A stretch of 64,000 bases of DNA from CBDANW01 sp965197825 (GTDB lineage Bacteria > Acidobacteriota > Vicinamibacteria > Marinacidobacterales > DATDRI01): the NCBI GenBank assembly GCA_965197825.1, contig CBDANW010000003.1, positions 2,418,001 to 2,482,000 of the forward strand. The letters run 5' to 3'. Under the pieces are notes generated by a model that did not search any database, was not told where the DNA came from, and was given only the letters and a program-made list of their open reading frames with translations. A program made the translations under genes and the position numbers. Positions 8,766 to 16,935 of the stretch are shown one piece after another; within the stretch, counting starts at the first letter, position 1, and each line of letters opens with the position of its first letter.

Positions 8766-8819
8766 AGCTGCTGATTTGTGGTCTATTTCAAAAGGGCCGA
8801 GTTTTGGCACAGGACGGGG
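8766..8819 (-). repeat. Solo ISb end
   Basis: The terminal 54 bp of ISb, ending TTTTGGCACAGGACGGGG, directly joined to an ISf right end. Confidence 0.8.
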
Positions 8820-8977
8820 AACAACGCGTTCTTTCTCGAGCACGTTATTGCGTCGGTGGCCCGGCAGCGACAGAGTGCAGAACCTCCACCGAGGCGATGC
8901 CACACGAGTTCGCAGGACTTCAACTCCCATGGCTGTCTGCCCGTCAATTCGCGATCTTCTTTTTTTTGCGGAGCACA
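8820..8977 (+). mobile_element. ISf right-end fragment
   Basis: Nearly identical to 21967-22123 apart from a small deletion. It ends TTTTTTTGCGGAGCACA, the inverted form of the ISf left terminus. It holds no coding capacity. Confidence 0.7.
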
Positions 8978-9058
8978 GGTTGTGGTTGCCGCCGAGAATC
9001 CTCAGTTCATTCACATGGTTCATGGAGTTACAGATCGAAAGTGAGTCGGCGGCTTCCC

Positions 9059-9919
9059 TCAAACCTCAACATCGACAGCGACATCGAAAGAGGGAGCGCT
9101 GTGGGTCAAGGCACCCACGGAGATTCGGTCGACACCTGAGTCGGCGACCGTGCGAATATTCTCGAGTGTGATGCCCCCAGAAGCCTCGGTGAGGAGCTTC
9201 CCGGCACACATCTCGACCGCGCGTCGCAGCGTTTCGAGCTCCATGTTGTCGAGCAAGACGGCATCGACGCCTAGCGGGAGGAGTTCCTCAAGCTGGTCGA
9301 GACGGTCGACTTCGACTTGCAGCGGGACCGATGGGCCAACGCTCTCACGAGCTCTTGTGACCGCCTGACGGATGCCGCCCGCGAGCGCGACGTGGTTGTC
9401 TTTGACCAGCACCGCGTCGTAGAGGCCGAAGCGATGGGTCCCACCGCCGCCCGCGACCACGGCGTACTTCTCGAGCGCGCGAAGTCCCGGCGTCGTTTTT
9501 CTCGTGCTCACGAGCTCCGGTGGCCTGCGGCCGATGGCGCTTGCGAAGGTCCGCGTCAAGGTGGCGATGCCGGAAAGGTGCCCAACGAAATTGAGCGCGG
9601 TGCGCTCGCCGGTGAGGATCGAGCGTGCGCTTCCGGAGAGGCGGACTATGGGCTCACCCGCGTCGACATCGCTACCCTCAGCGATCATCGATTCGAAAGT
9701 GAGGCCAGGATCAAGCTGAGCGAAAACGCGCCGCGCCATGAAGAGGCCGACAAGACATCCTGACTGTCTTGCGACGAGACGCGCAGTGGTTTGCGCTTCC
9801 GATGGCACGATAGCCTGTGTCGTAATGTCGCCCGCTGCTGCGAGGTCCTCTCTCAGAGCTTGCTCGACAAGGAGGTCGGTCATCATCGCATGGGGTGGCT
9901 CGGGGCGAGGCAGGTTCAT
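9059..9919 (-). CDS. nadC: Nicotinate-nucleotide pyrophosphorylase (carboxylating)
   Basis: Cytosolic enzyme of NAD biosynthesis that converts quinolinate and PRPP to nicotinate mononucleotide, CO2 and PPi. The family motifs are clear: GDITTQAIVP near the N-terminus, RKTTPGLRALEKYAV (quinolinate/PRPP-binding basic residues), GGGGTHRFGLYDAVLVKDNH, VEVD, LLDNM and the final EASGGI and VDRISVGALTHS. The start at 9919 (MNLPRPEPP) lies 10 bases after the nadA stop. An internal MM at 9886 is an alternative. About 286 residues is normal for the family. It is intact and co-directional with nadA, so an operon is likely. Confidence 0.95.
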   Translation of the reverse strand: MNLPRPEPPHAMMTDLLVEQALREDLAAAGDITTQAIVPSEAQTTARLVARQSGCLVGLFMARRVFAQLDPGLTFESMIAEGSDVDAGEPIVRLSGSARSILTGERTALNFVGHLSGIATLTRTFASAIGRRPPELVSTRKTTPGLRALEKYAVVAGGGGTHRFGLYDAVLVKDNHVALAGGIRQAVTRARESVGPSVPLQVEVDRLDQLEELLPLGVDAVLLDNMELETLRRAVEMCAGKLLTEASGGITLENIRTVADSGVDRISVGALTHSAPSFDVAVDVEV

Positions 9920-9929
9920 CGAACACGTC

Positions 9930-10964
9930 TCATAACTCGAGCATCCGCTCGACGGCTCGTCGCGCCCTCGCTGCAACGTCAGAAGCAATCTCCACTCTAT
10001 GCGTCAGCGTCTGAAGCGAAAGAAGGATTTTGGGAAGGGTGATGCGCTTCATGTGCGGGCAGAGATTGCAAGGACGAATGAATTCCGTTGACGGGTTGTC
10101 GACCTGGACATTGTCGCTCATCGAGCACTCGGTCACCATGAGAACCCTTGCGGGCTTCTGCTGCGAAACGTACCCACTCATCGCCGACGTCGAGCCGACG
10201 AAATCGGCTTCCGCGAGGACATCGGGCGGACATTCCGGGTGCGCCAGAATCGTAATCTTGCCGTATTGCTCGCGTGCGCCAAGCAGTTCCTCCGCCGTAA
10301 ACCGCTCGTGCACCTCGCAATGGCCTTTCCACAGGATGACGTCGACGTTCGTCTGCTGGCTAACCCATCGCCCGAGGTACTCGTCAGGAAGAAAGATGAC
10401 GCGTTCCGTACCGAGTGACTCGACGACCTTGACAGCGTTCGACGAGGTGCAGCAGATGTCGCTCTCCGCCTTCACTTCGGCCGATGTGTTTACGTAGGTA
10501 ACAACCGGAACGTCCGGGTAGCGTTCTCGCAGAAGCCGCACGTCGGCGCCGGTGATGGAGGCGGCAAGAGAACAACCGGCCTCCGCATCTGGAATGAGGA
10601 CAGTCTTGTTCGGGTTCAAAAGGTTGGCCGTTTCTGCCATGAAGTACACACCGGCAAGAACGATCACGTCTGCATCCGTCGCCGCTGCGAGCCGGGCGAG
10701 CCCCAGCGAGTCCCCGACCCGATCGGCAACGCCGTGAAAAATCTCCGGCGTCTGATAGTTGTGAGCGAGGACGATCGCGTTACGCTCGCGCTTCCATACC
10801 TCGATGGCATGGATGTACGGCGCATGCACGCGCCATTCAAGCGCCGGCACGAAATCCCGCAACCGCTCGTAGAGATGCTCTGTCTCTTCCGCGATCTCGG
10901 GCGTCCAGGGAGGCGGCCCAAGAGGGATAGCAGGCTCACTCTTACCGCGGATCATGGCTGTCAT
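9930..10964 (-). CDS. nadA: Quinolinate synthase
   Basis: A [4Fe-4S] enzyme condensing iminoaspartate with dihydroxyacetone phosphate to quinolinate, the step before NadC. Three cluster cysteines are visible in AEAGCSLA (C131), HPECPPDV and CNLCPHMKRI. Other family motifs are AHNYQTPEI, GDSLGLAR, VLAGVYFMAETANLL, TYVNTSAEVKAE and FVGSTSAM. 344 residues. The start ATG at 10964 lies just left of an ISa remnant at 10998, so the native promoter region may have been altered by that insertion. No nadB is present in the window. Confidence 0.96.
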   Translation of the reverse strand: MTAMIRGKSEPAIPLGPPPWTPEIAEETEHLYERLRDFVPALEWRVHAPYIHAIEVWKRERNAIVLAHNYQTPEIFHGVADRVGDSLGLARLAAATDADVIVLAGVYFMAETANLLNPNKTVLIPDAEAGCSLAASITGADVRLLRERYPDVPVVTYVNTSAEVKAESDICCTSSNAVKVVESLGTERVIFLPDEYLGRWVSQQTNVDVILWKGHCEVHERFTAEELLGAREQYGKITILAHPECPPDVLAEADFVGSTSAMSGYVSQQKPARVLMVTECSMSDNVQVDNPSTEFIRPCNLCPHMKRITLPKILLSLQTLTHRVEIASDVAARARRAVERMLEL

Positions 10965-10997
10965 CCTTATCTTATACTCAATATGGGAATACCCTAT

Positions 10998-11062
10998 GAG
11001 CTCTTGTCAATAGGTGTGTGTAAAAAAGTTCAGGCAGCAGCAACCTTCGACGACTCCGTTAC
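10998..11062 (-). mobile_element. ISa right-end remnant
   Basis: Sixty-five bases match the inverted right end of ISa (GAGCTCTTGTCAATAGGTGTG and the codons for SSKVAAA). It is directly joined to an ISb left end, and it sits 34 bases upstream of the nadA start. Confidence 0.9.
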
Positions 11063-11257
11063 CCCGTCCTGTGCCAAAACTCGGCCCTTTTGAAATAGGC
11101 CATAAATCAGCAGCTTAGTGTCTGTGTTTGCGCCGGGGCCAAGGGCCGTAGGGGGATGTCCCGCCGGATGTTGAATTTGGGGTAGCGGCGGCTCCTTGGC
11201 CGGCCTAAGAATAGGTCTGCCAATAAACCGTCTCCAGAGGGGGACAAGGAGCCACCA

Positions 11258-12508
11258 ATGCCTAGGAAATCGAAGAAGCCAGTAAGAAAGCAAACGCACT
11301 CGCCTACGGGCAAGGTAGTTGGCCAAGTCGGTCAGATACTGCTACCGATGATAGCTGGGATCGCGGCCACGAAGGCGGATCTGACGGAATGGGTGTACGA
11401 GCAAGGACTGACAGCTCTGCACCTACTGCTCAGAGAGGACGCCGAGGAGATCGCGGGGCTCAAGGGCAAGCACGAGAAGGAGCGAACTCATAACCACTGG
11501 GGGAGCACGAACGGAGAGCTGAGCTTCGGTGGTCGTCGCATCCAAGTGTCGCGACCTCGAGTTCGCTCGAAGTCGGGCGAGGAGGCGTCGCTTCCACACT
11601 TCGAAGCCTTCCGCGAAGAAGACCCGCTTCCAGAGCGAGTATTGAATCAGATCTTGGTGGGGGTATCGACCCGAAATTACGAATCGAGTCTGGACAAACC
11701 CGCGGCCAAGTTGAAGTCTCGTGGCACGAGTAAGAGTGCCGCCAGCCGTCACCTCGTGAGCCAGACGACTAAGAAGCTCGAGGAATACCTGTCTCGGCGG
11801 CTAGAGGAGTTCGAGCTTGCGGCACTGATGCTGGATGGCCTTGAGGTGGCCGGACAGACCGTCGTCGTAACTCTCGGTATCACAATAGATGGAACGAAGG
11901 TGCCCCTGGGTATATGGCTGGGCTCGACGGAGAACCCTCGGGTGTGCACCGCGATGTTGCAGGACCTTCTCGAGCGAGGCTTGCGCGTCGATGAGTCGAT
12001 TCTCTGCGTAGTGGACGGAGGCAAAGGCATCCGCAAGGCACTCGTCGACGTTTTGGGGGACCTCGCGGTCATCCAAAGGTGCCAGATCCATAAACTCCGG
12101 AATCTTCGCTCGTACCTTCCCAAGTCTCGTCACGCCTACGTGCTCCAGACGATGAAGGAAGCCTACAAGTGCAAGAGTGCCGACAAGTGCAAGAGTGCCG
12201 ACAAGTGCAAGAGTGCCGACAAGTGCAAGAGTGCCGACAAGTGCAAGAGTGCCGACAAGTGCAAGAGTGCCGACAAGTGCAAGAGTGCCGACAAGGCGCG
12301 CAAGCGACTTCAGGCATTGGTGTCGTGGCTCGAGCGAAACGGCTACGACGAAGCTGCCGGAAGCCTTCGTGAAGGGATGGAAGAGACACTCACGGTCGTG
12401 AAGCTCGCGCTGCCCGCCTTACTTCGCCAGTCTCTTGCCACGACGAACGCCATTGAGAATCTCAACGGAACCATTCGCAGAGTATCGAGAAACGTCAAGC
12501 GTTGGTAG
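11258..12508 (+). CDS. ISc transposase (IS256 family) with hexapeptide expansion
   Basis: A DDE transposase of the mutator type. Start at 11258 (MPRKSKKPVRKQ) with AAGGAG upstream. Catalytic acidic residues lie in LMLDGLEVAG, CVVDGGKGIRK and TTNAIENLNGTIRR. The region after AYKCKSAD carries seven KCKSAD units where the other copies have one. The frame stops at TAG (12506-12508) after NVKRW. The same frame then continues with SPSMVRRWTALGVVTAQKKF and on to a TAA at 12659-12661. The extension resembles the normal C-terminus of IS256 transposases. All three copies have this TAG. RxHxW-type zinc features were not seen. Confidence 0.88.
   Translation: MPRKSKKPVRKQTHSPTGKVVGQVGQILLPMIAGIAATKADLTEWVYEQGLTALHLLLREDAEEIAGLKGKHEKERTHNHWGSTNGELSFGGRRIQVSRPRVRSKSGEEASLPHFEAFREEDPLPERVLNQILVGVSTRNYESSLDKPAAKLKSRGTSKSAASRHLVSQTTKKLEEYLSRRLEEFELAALMLDGLEVAGQTVVVTLGITIDGTKVPLGIWLGSTENPRVCTAMLQDLLERGLRVDESILCVVDGGKGIRKALVDVLGDLAVIQRCQIHKLRNLRSYLPKSRHAYVLQTMKEAYKCKSADKCKSADKCKSADKCKSADKCKSADKCKSADKCKSADKARKRLQALVSWLERNGYDEAAGSLREGMEETLTVVKLALPALLRQSLATTNAIENLNGTIRRVSRNVKRW
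12167..12292 (+). repeat. 18-bp tandem repeat, 7 units
   Basis: Seven perfect units of AAGTGCAAGAGTGCCGAC, in phase with the transposase frame and coding KCKSAD. The two other ISc copies have a single unit, so this is an expansion by six units after copying, most simply by slippage or unequal exchange. The insert falls between the second catalytic Asp and the catalytic Glu. Confidence 0.97.
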
Positions 12509-12778
12509 AGTCCTTCCATGGTTCGCCGATGGACCGCTCTTGGCGTCGTCACCGCGCAGAAAAAGTTCCGGCGTATCAAAGGCTATCGCCATATGGGCGC
12601 TCTCGTTCACGCGCTTAGAAGCAAACAGAAATCTCTTGACAGCGATGAGTTTGCTGCCTAAGAGTATTCACAGGTGCCGCCGCTACCCGACCAAATTCAA
12701 CAGCGGCCGGGACATCCCCGGCCGTAGACTTTACAATCGTCTGGCCCGAGGGTGTTATCTTCAGCTCCATGATGACGT

Positions 12779-12872
12779 TGTGCTCCGCAAAAAGTCCATC
12801 CAGCGTTGATTGCGCGTTTTAGACCTGCTATGGTCGGCTGCTTCTGGCCGTTCTTCTTTTTTGCGGATCACA
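12779..12872 (+). mobile_element. 94-bp MITE related to ISf
   Basis: Ends TGTGCTCCGCAAAAA and TTTTTTGCGGATCACA form imperfect terminal inverted repeats. The first about 60 bp match the ISf left end. The same 94-bp unit occurs in opposite orientation at 19137-19230. It has no coding capacity. No clear target duplication was recognised. Confidence 0.8.
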
Positions 12873-13263
12873 GGGGTCGCCGGGGCTGCGTTGTCTTTGC
12901 CATTGTGGACATCGTATCCGCCGTTCAGAATGTGTCCACGAAACTGGATCAAGCCCAGTTACCTGCAATCGTCGGGCGCCTCCTCACCAGAATGCAACCG
13001 GAACCCGAACCCTGAGCTAGTTCCCAGACCCAATATCTCGGAGCCCACACCCAGATGTTTTCACGTCGAAGTAGCAGCGCTGCGATGTGACTTGGAGTTG
13101 AAATCCGACCGCTTATTGGTGTATAAGATTTACGTCTACAAGTCGCCCTCCCCCTACTCGTGAGGAGGCACGCTATACCTGATTTCTCGGTTGCCTAACT
13201 GAACGCCCGTACGGGGATCGCGTCCAACGCCACGCCGAAGGTGCGAGACAAGGAGGCCAGTTT
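12873..13263. other. Gene-free stretch
   Basis: No convincing gene on either strand. Short frames read through it, but none has recognisable motifs. The 3' end carries the ribosome binding site (AAGGAGG at 13253-13259) of the next gene. Confidence 0.5.
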
Positions 13264-13698
13264 ATGAAGCTGCTCAAGATCGCCCGGACTCCGGCGGTGA
13301 CGATCGGAACCGAGTCCACGGTCCGACACGCCGTGGAAACAATGGTTGACTGCGGTGCCGGCGCAGTCGTGGTGGTGGAGAACCAATCGGCGAAGGGCAT
13401 CTTCACCGCTAGCGATCTCCTGAAGCGTGTGGTGGCCAAAGGAAGCCACTTGGATGAGACCCCAATCCGCGACGTGATGACCTCGCCGCCCATCGTTGCT
13501 GCCAGCAACATGCATCATCGCGAGGCCCTCGCGATGATGACGAGCAACCACATTCGCCATCTTCCCATCATCGACCGCGGGGGGAACGTCGCCGGGATGC
13601 TATCGACGCGACACTTGTTGAGGAACATGGTCGACGACCTGTCGCAGGAGCTCCACTCGCTCGACGCCTACCTCTCTGCCGACGGCATCGGCGGATGA
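13264..13698 (+). CDS. CBS-domain pair protein
   Basis: 144 residues made almost entirely of two CBS motifs: about 6-62 (TPAVTIGTESTVRHAVETMV, AKGIFTASDLLKRVV) and 72-128 (VMTSPPIVAASNMHHREALA, HIRHLPIIDRGGNVAGMLST). Such stand-alone Bateman modules bind adenine nucleotides and usually regulate partner proteins. The partner is unknown here. A strong ribosome site (AAGGAGG) precedes the ATG by 4-5 bases. Intact. The 3' end abuts a GspE fragment and an ISb end. Confidence 0.9.
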   Translation: MKLLKIARTPAVTIGTESTVRHAVETMVDCGAGAVVVVENQSAKGIFTASDLLKRVVAKGSHLDETPIRDVMTSPPIVAASNMHHREALAMMTSNHIRHLPIIDRGGNVAGMLSTRHLLRNMVDDLSQELHSLDAYLSADGIGG

Positions 13699-13699
13699 T

Positions 13700-13790
13700 C
13701 CCGACTCGTGCTCGGGCCCCGTCACCAATACCATTCCGTACGGCTCGCGGATGAAACGGCGGATGCGTTTGACCTCACTGTCCGAGACAC
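13700..13790 (-). pseudogene. GspE/PilB-type secretion ATPase scrap
   Basis: The minus strand encodes VSDSEVKRIRRFIREPYGMV then LVTGPEHESG. The pattern (I)RxPYGMVLVTGP directly precedes the Walker A glycine-rich loop of type II secretion/type IV pilus ATPases, but here the loop is cut. About 30 residues remain beside the ISb end at 13791. Confidence 0.65.
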
Positions 13791-14077
13791 CCCGTCCTGT
13801 GCCAAAACACGGCCCTTTTGAAATAGGCCATAAATCAGCCACTTAGAGTCTGTGTTTTGCGACTAGGTCAAGGGCCGTGGGCTTTACAATCGTCTGGCCC
13901 GAGGGTGTTATCTTCAGCTCCATCATGACGTACCATGTGCAATTCTTACTGCTCGTTCTGGCTAGGTCAACCGCCAGCAGCAGGACGTGATTGACTAACT
14001 GCGAGAGGAGAGCCGTGTGCTCCGAGCCGGGTTCGGGGCAAACGTCTCAGGCTCTCCGACGACGACCGGCCTCCCAC
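13791..14077 (+). mobile_element. ISb left end, cut by ISd
   Basis: ISb terminal repeat and the first about 50 codons of its transposase, with several frameshifts (for example the missing bases in VLARSTAS). The match ends at about 14070, where ISd begins. Confidence 0.88.
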
Positions 14078-15164
14078 TGCCTTGGTGCACAACTCCGATA
14101 GAGGCCGAGAGCTCGCTTGGCCCCGACTCCCATCATCCGATCATCTCGCTATCAGGCATCCCGAGCGCCGTCATGGTGTTGAGAATCTTGCACCCGATCC
14201 TTGCCTCAACTCTCTGTGCCGCCAACCCTCTCGCTCGCATCGCTGAGCCCACGATAGCCTTGTAGCGATGGAACGTTGTCTCGACTTTGCTCCGTTTGCT
14301 GTAGCCCGATTCTGTGTGCCACTTTCGTTTGCCGAGCCGAGCTTGTGCTGCAATGTTGCGATTGCGCTGTCGGCTGCTCGCCGGCCCCGATGCGAGCTGG
14401 GCGCCCTTGCGCGGCGGTATCAGCACCCTCGGCGAGCGATGAGCGCTGTGATTCTCGATTGCCTCATAGACGCCGCCGGCGTCGTATGCGGTGTCAGCTC
14501 TGGCCGATGAGATGGGACTGTCGATCTGTCCGACAAGCGATGCAACCCGCGATGAATCGCGGGCTCTTTTGCTCGTCAGCTCGCCGGCGACGACTTCGCC
14601 ACTCTGCTCGTCGACACACAGATGGAGCTTGCGATAGTCCCTGCTCTTTTGTGCTCTGCGCAGCTGGCCGGCGTGGACAGCGAGACCGCTGCTGTCGATC
14701 AAGATGTGCAACGGCGTCTTCTGCTTGACTTGGTAGAAGGGGACCTTACCCAGATTCGGCTTGCGCCTCGAGATCGTGGTGTGATCGGGCACATCATTGT
14801 CTAGCTTCATCAGAGCGAACAACGACCGCAGCAATCCCTCGCTCTGCCTAGATGACAGATGAAACACCATGCCCAGGGTGACAGCCGTCTCGATGGCGTG
14901 GTTCGAGTACTTGCGTTGACGGCCCGGTTTCCTCCTCCTTGGCCGGGGCGCGTCCCAGTTCACAAGCTTGCCGGCGGTGAGCGAGACCCAGACGGTCAGC
15001 CTCCCGCGGTTGCGTAGACCCGCCTCATATTCACGCCAATTCCTCACGCGATAGGCCTTCTTCACATACTTCCGCTGAGTGCGTTTGAAAATGCTCATGG
15101 GGAACCTCGTATCCGCGAGTACAGGACAATTGTGGACCGAGATCGCGAGTTGTGCACCAAGGCA
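14078..15164 (-). mobile_element. ISd copy 1, complete IS5-family element
   Basis: A 1087-bp element bounded by inverted repeats TGCCTTGGTGCACAACTC. A second copy of the same length lies at 50769-53322 once its nested insertion is removed. Both copies interrupt ISb fragments. No target duplication is evident, which may reflect later deletion of one flank. Confidence 0.9.
14133..15098 (-). CDS. ISd transposase, IS5/IS903-type
   Basis: 321 residues from the ATG at 15098 (MSIFKRTQRKYVKKAYRVRN). The upstream frame extension to 15338 is not supported by homology. The IS5-family layout is visible: NWREYEAGLRNRGRLTVWVS at the N-terminus, PDHTTISRRKPNLG, the first Asp in ILIDSSGLAV, the second in ARADTAYDAGGVYEAI, and the C-terminal Glu in KRSKVETTFHRYKAIVG. 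No lesion, so it is probably active. Confidence 0.93.
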   Translation of the reverse strand: MSIFKRTQRKYVKKAYRVRNWREYEAGLRNRGRLTVWVSLTAGKLVNWDAPRPRRRKPGRQRKYSNHAIETAVTLGMVFHLSSRQSEGLLRSLFALMKLDNDVPDHTTISRRKPNLGKVPFYQVKQKTPLHILIDSSGLAVHAGQLRRAQKSRDYRKLHLCVDEQSGEVVAGELTSKRARDSSRVASLVGQIDSPISSARADTAYDAGGVYEAIENHSAHRSPRVLIPPRKGAQLASGPASSRQRNRNIAAQARLGKRKWHTESGYSKRSKVETTFHRYKAIVGSAMRARGLAAQRVEARIGCKILNTMTALGMPDSEMIG

Positions 15165-15351
15165 CTCTAATCCCGATTTCCGAGGGACACGTTTGCGCCA
15201 AATAGGGGAGCGGGTGCTGTCCGGGGGCCGGGCGGCAGCGGGAAAGAGGCCACCCGAGAGACCAGAATCGAGGCCGAGGCTACCGCGGCGTAGCTGCCCT
15301 AGCACGTTCTGGTCCAGGTGCGCCTGAGCGTCCTTCATGTCTACACCCGCA
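15165..15351. other. Spacer with short repeat
   Basis: No gene. It contains the second copy of the 55-bp repeat also found at 2207-2259, followed by sequence of unknown origin up to the terminase fragment. Confidence 0.5.
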
Positions 15352-15536
15352 CGTTCAGTGACCCCCTCATGATGTTTCTATTGAAGGCCAAGCGGCCGGA
15401 GGTCTATCGCGACCGGAGGCTCCCTGCCCGTACCGAGCTTCCGGACGCCTCGGCATCTTCTTCTGACGCCGGACTGCTGACGCGGATCAGCAGCGCAACC
15501 TTGGAGAAGGCTCTTGCCGAAATCAACGACGCTTGA
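15352..15536 (+). pseudogene. Terminase small subunit, C-terminal fragment
   Basis: Reads FSDPLMMFLLKAKRPEVYRD, then ELPDASASSSDAGLL and TRISSATLEKALAEINDA. It matches the C-terminal 60 residues of the complete small-subunit gene at 43034-43498. The HTH-containing N-terminus is lost upstream. The stop overlaps the start of the large subunit by 23 bases, as in the other copy. Confidence 0.8.
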
Positions 15537-16935
15537 GGCTCTCCGAACCACGCTCCGCCCGGATGCGATTCGCGCCGAGCTCCGTCGGCGTGCGATGCCG
15601 ACCACGACCAACGCGGAGCTCCTGCAGTACGTGGAGGACACCTTCGGGGTCCGGATTCCGCAGGTTCGCTGTTGCGCCGGGCACCGGACACCCGCCGAGG
15701 CATTTTGCGACAGCTATTTTGCCCAGATGCCCGTCACGGTTTGGAACGCGTCCCGGGCCTTTGGGGGAAAGACCTTCCTGCTGAGCCTTCTCGCCTTGAC
15801 GGAATCGGTGACTCTCGAAACCAGCGTCACCGTGCTGGGCGGTTCGGGGGAGCAGTCCGTTCGTGTCCTCGATGCGATGCACGGGCATTGGGGGGCACCC
15901 CATGCGCCGCGCCATCTGCTCGATGGACTTCCTAAACTCAACAAGACCCGTTTACTCTGGGGCAATACCATCACGGCTCTCACGGCGTCCCAGACAGCCG
16001 TCCGCGGTTTGCATCCGGCGCGGTTGCGTATCGATGAGGCCGACGAGATGCGCCTTTCGATCCTCGAAGCCGCCCAGGGCCAACCGATGGATCAAAAAAG
16101 TGTACGGGCGCAGACCGTCATCGCCTCCACCCATCAGCACCCTGACGGAACGATGACGGAGGTGCTCCGCCGAGCCGCCGAGCAGGGCTGGCCCGTGTAC
16201 GAGTGGTGCTGGAAGGAAACGCTGGAACCCAACGGCTGGCTCTCACCAGCACAGGTGCAGCGGAAACGGTCCGAGATCACAGCCCAGATGTGGCGTACGG
16301 AATTTGACCTCCAGGAACCGACCGCCGAGGGGCGAGCCATCGACCCCGATGCTGTGGAGTGGACGTTCGATGCCTCGCTCGGCGACAGTGACGCCGCCGC
16401 GCTCGAACATGGGTGGGAGGCTGTGCCGGGCGGACCGGGGAAAAAGCCCCGCCCGCGCCGCCGATACGCTCACGGGGCTGACTGGGCACAAGCGGTCGAC
16501 TTCACGGTGGTGGCGACCTTACGGTGTGATGTGAAGCCGCTCCAGCTAGTGGCCGCCGTTCGCACGCACCGGCGGCCCTGGCCTGTCATGATCGACTTGC
16601 TGAATCGCGCCGCGAAACGCTGCCCTGGGCCTGTCGCTCACGATGCCACCGGCGGTGGGTCCGTGGTCGCCGAGTACGTGACGGCACGCGAAGTCATCGA
16701 TTTTCAGATGACGGGTCGTCAACGCAGGGACCTTTTCATCAGCTATATTGCGGCGCTCGAACGCCATGAGCTCAAGATGCCGCGTCTCGAACCCTTCTAC
16801 TGCGAGCACAAGTACTGCAGTGTGGATGCTCTTTATGGGAACGGTCACCCGCCGGACACGGTCGTCGCCTGCGCATTGGCCTATTACGCCTTTCGCACCG
16901 GCCGCGCACCGGGTGATTACGGCATCACGATCTGA
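15514..16935 (+). CDS. Phage-type terminase large subunit (ATPase-nuclease)
   Basis: 473 residues. It would package viral or gene-transfer-agent DNA into capsids. The N-terminal ATPase shows a Walker A-like SRAFGGKTFLL (about 79-90), Walker B RLRIDEADEM (about 170-178) and a coupling motif VIASTHQHPDGTM. The C-terminal RNase H-like nuclease shows GADWAQAVDFTVVATL, VAHDATGGG and PDTVVACALAYYAF. The frame is complete, but its small-subunit partner is truncated and no portal, head or tail gene follows, so it is an orphan. Two partial homologues lie at 18322-18867 and 43476-43746. Confidence 0.88.
   Translation: MPKSTTLEALRTTLRPDAIRAELRRRAMPTTTNAELLQYVEDTFGVRIPQVRCCAGHRTPAEAFCDSYFAQMPVTVWNASRAFGGKTFLLSLLALTESVTLETSVTVLGGSGEQSVRVLDAMHGHWGAPHAPRHLLDGLPKLNKTRLLWGNTITALTASQTAVRGLHPARLRIDEADEMRLSILEAAQGQPMDQKSVRAQTVIASTHQHPDGTMTEVLRRAAEQGWPVYEWCWKETLEPNGWLSPAQVQRKRSEITAQMWRTEFDLQEPTAEGRAIDPDAVEWTFDASLGDSDAAALEHGWEAVPGGPGKKPRPRRRYAHGADWAQAVDFTVVATLRCDVKPLQLVAAVRTHRRPWPVMIDLLNRAAKRCPGPVAHDATGGGSVVAEYVTAREVIDFQMTGRQRRDLFISYIAALERHELKMPRLEPFYCEHKYCSVDALYGNGHPPDTVVACALAYYAFRTGRAPGDYGITI

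Larger units (their letters stand above)
11152..12719 (+). mobile_element. ISc copy 1, IS256-family element
   Basis: A 1568-bp element with inverted repeats GGGGATGTCCCG...TGTTGAATTTGG at both ends. It is flanked by a perfect 8-bp target duplication GGCCGTAG (11144-11151 and 12720-12727) inside the ISb left end. It is 108 bp longer than the other copies because of a tandem repeat expansion in the transposase gene. Confidence 0.95.
11063..12776 (+). mobile_element. ISb left end, split by ISc copy 1
   Basis: ISb terminal sequence runs from 11063 to 11151 and resumes at 12728-12776 up to the first codons of its transposase (CCATGATGACG). It then stops where a 94-bp MITE begins. The internal part and right end of ISb are missing. 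Confidence 0.88.

Noticed and set aside
12167..12292. A regular direct repeat that could be taken for a CRISPR array
   Set aside because: The 18-bp units are contiguous with no spacers, keep the transposase frame and are single in the other copies of the element.
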